Translations under genes and position numbers: made by a program
Notes under the pieces: model-generated
Database searches by the model: none
What the model saw: only the letters and a program-made list of their open reading frames with translations
What the model was told of the DNA's origin: nothing
Shown here: positions 63,913-64,000 of the stretch, one piece after another
Numbering within the stretch: the stretch's first letter is position 1
How the letters are laid out: the number at the start of each line of letters is the position of its first letter
Assembly: GCA_016934825.1 (NCBI GenBank)
Contig: JAFGSB010000070.1
Coordinates: 1 to 64,000, forward strand
Reading direction: 5' to 3'
Source: Candidatus Zhuqueibacterota bacterium
Lineage (GTDB): Bacteria > Zhuqueibacterota > Zhuqueibacteria > Residuimicrobiales > Krinioviventaceae
Length of the DNA stretch: 64,000 nt

Positions 63913-64000
63913 TCATTCGAGATTGGTCACAATTTCTTCATATTCATTGTCCAGCAATGATGCGGCATCCTCATCGACAATCAGGATCGCTTTTCTATGC
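63913..64000 (-). CDS. 3' end of a gene entering from the right
   Basis: An open frame on the minus strand ends at TGA (63913-63915), 13 nt before the ASST-like start. The visible 28 residues read HRKAILIVDEDAASLLDN and EYEEIVTNLE. They are too few to identify a family. Confidence 0.5.
   Translation of the reverse strand, partial: HRKAILIVDEDAASLLDNEYEEIVTNLE

Noticed and set aside
1-64000. Search for rRNA, tRNA, CRISPR arrays, insertion sequences and integrases
   Set aside because: I read all gaps on both strands and saw no repeat-spacer array, no transposase-like protein and no cloverleaf candidate. A dedicated tRNA search was not possible here.

Overview
The window looks like a chromosomal piece from an uncultured or little-studied member of the FCB superphylum (Calditrichota, KSB1, Ignavibacteriota or a relative). 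The main sign is the C-terminal type IX secretion (T9SS) sorting domain, with the pattern NYPNPFN-x-x-T, on four exported proteins. TonB-dependent receptors with an N-terminal carboxypeptidase-regulatory-like domain point the same way. Genes are moderate in GC and intergenic DNA is very AT-rich. I see no rRNA, tRNA, CRISPR array, transposase or integrase. The taxon is inferred.

Layout. (1) 0-2.5 kb: a secreted GH36 alpha-galactosidase on the plus strand, convergent with everything to its right across a two-way terminator. (2) 2.5-12 kb: a minus-strand cluster of TonB receptor, a membrane-anchored protein starting CNVPVFRYALERW, an FtsX-type permease with a LolD/MacB-type ATPase, and a 1247-residue PQQ-propeller protein containing a methyltransferase-like segment and a malectin-like tail. 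Its function is unknown. (3) 12-32 kb: a long minus-strand glycan-degradation run: GH20 hexosaminidase, metallophosphoesterase, two GH123/DUF4091-type hydrolases, three parallel beta-helix proteins, two membrane acetyltransferases of the HGSNAT/DUF5009 type, a NodB-like deacetylase, a GH27 alpha-galactosidase, a lipoprotein and a beta-propeller phytase. (4) 32-39 kb: a large TonB receptor with the remnant of a second receptor beside it, and an OmpR-type two-component system. (5) 39-41.6 kb, plus strand: an OPA-type MFS transporter and a PfkB kinase. (6) 41.8-51.9 kb: an operon for inositol use of the Thermotoga type (IolG, IolM, IolN, IolO) with an RbsABC-type importer, an extra polyol dehydrogenase and a GntR-LacI type regulator. 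(7) 52-55.6 kb: a Tat-signal DUF362 protein and a CBM9-like protein, both with T9SS tails. (8) 55.8-62.4 kb: a chitin cluster of GH18 chitinase (T9SS tail), sodium/solute symporter, GH20 hexosaminidase and a divergently placed-in-series ROK regulator. (9) 62.5-64 kb: an arylsulfotransferase-like protein and the 3' end of a gene that enters from the right.

How it fits together. Secreted chitinase, hexosaminidases, alpha-galactosidases and GH123-type enzymes would release amino sugars and galactose from complex glycans; TonB receptors and the symporter would take products in; membrane acetyltransferases could acetylate sugars on the periplasmic side. Inositol and the phosphate from phytate could come from the same diet: a phytase, an inositol importer and the inositol pathway all lie within 22 kb.

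The most interesting unlisted signal is a repeated element with three TTAA half-sites spaced 10-11 bp. It occurs four times, only between 32.2 and 39.2 kb, upstream of the beta-helix T9SS protein, the large TonB receptor, the response regulator itself and the MFS/kinase pair. This is the geometry expected for an OmpR/PhoB-family regulator, and it defines a candidate local regulon.
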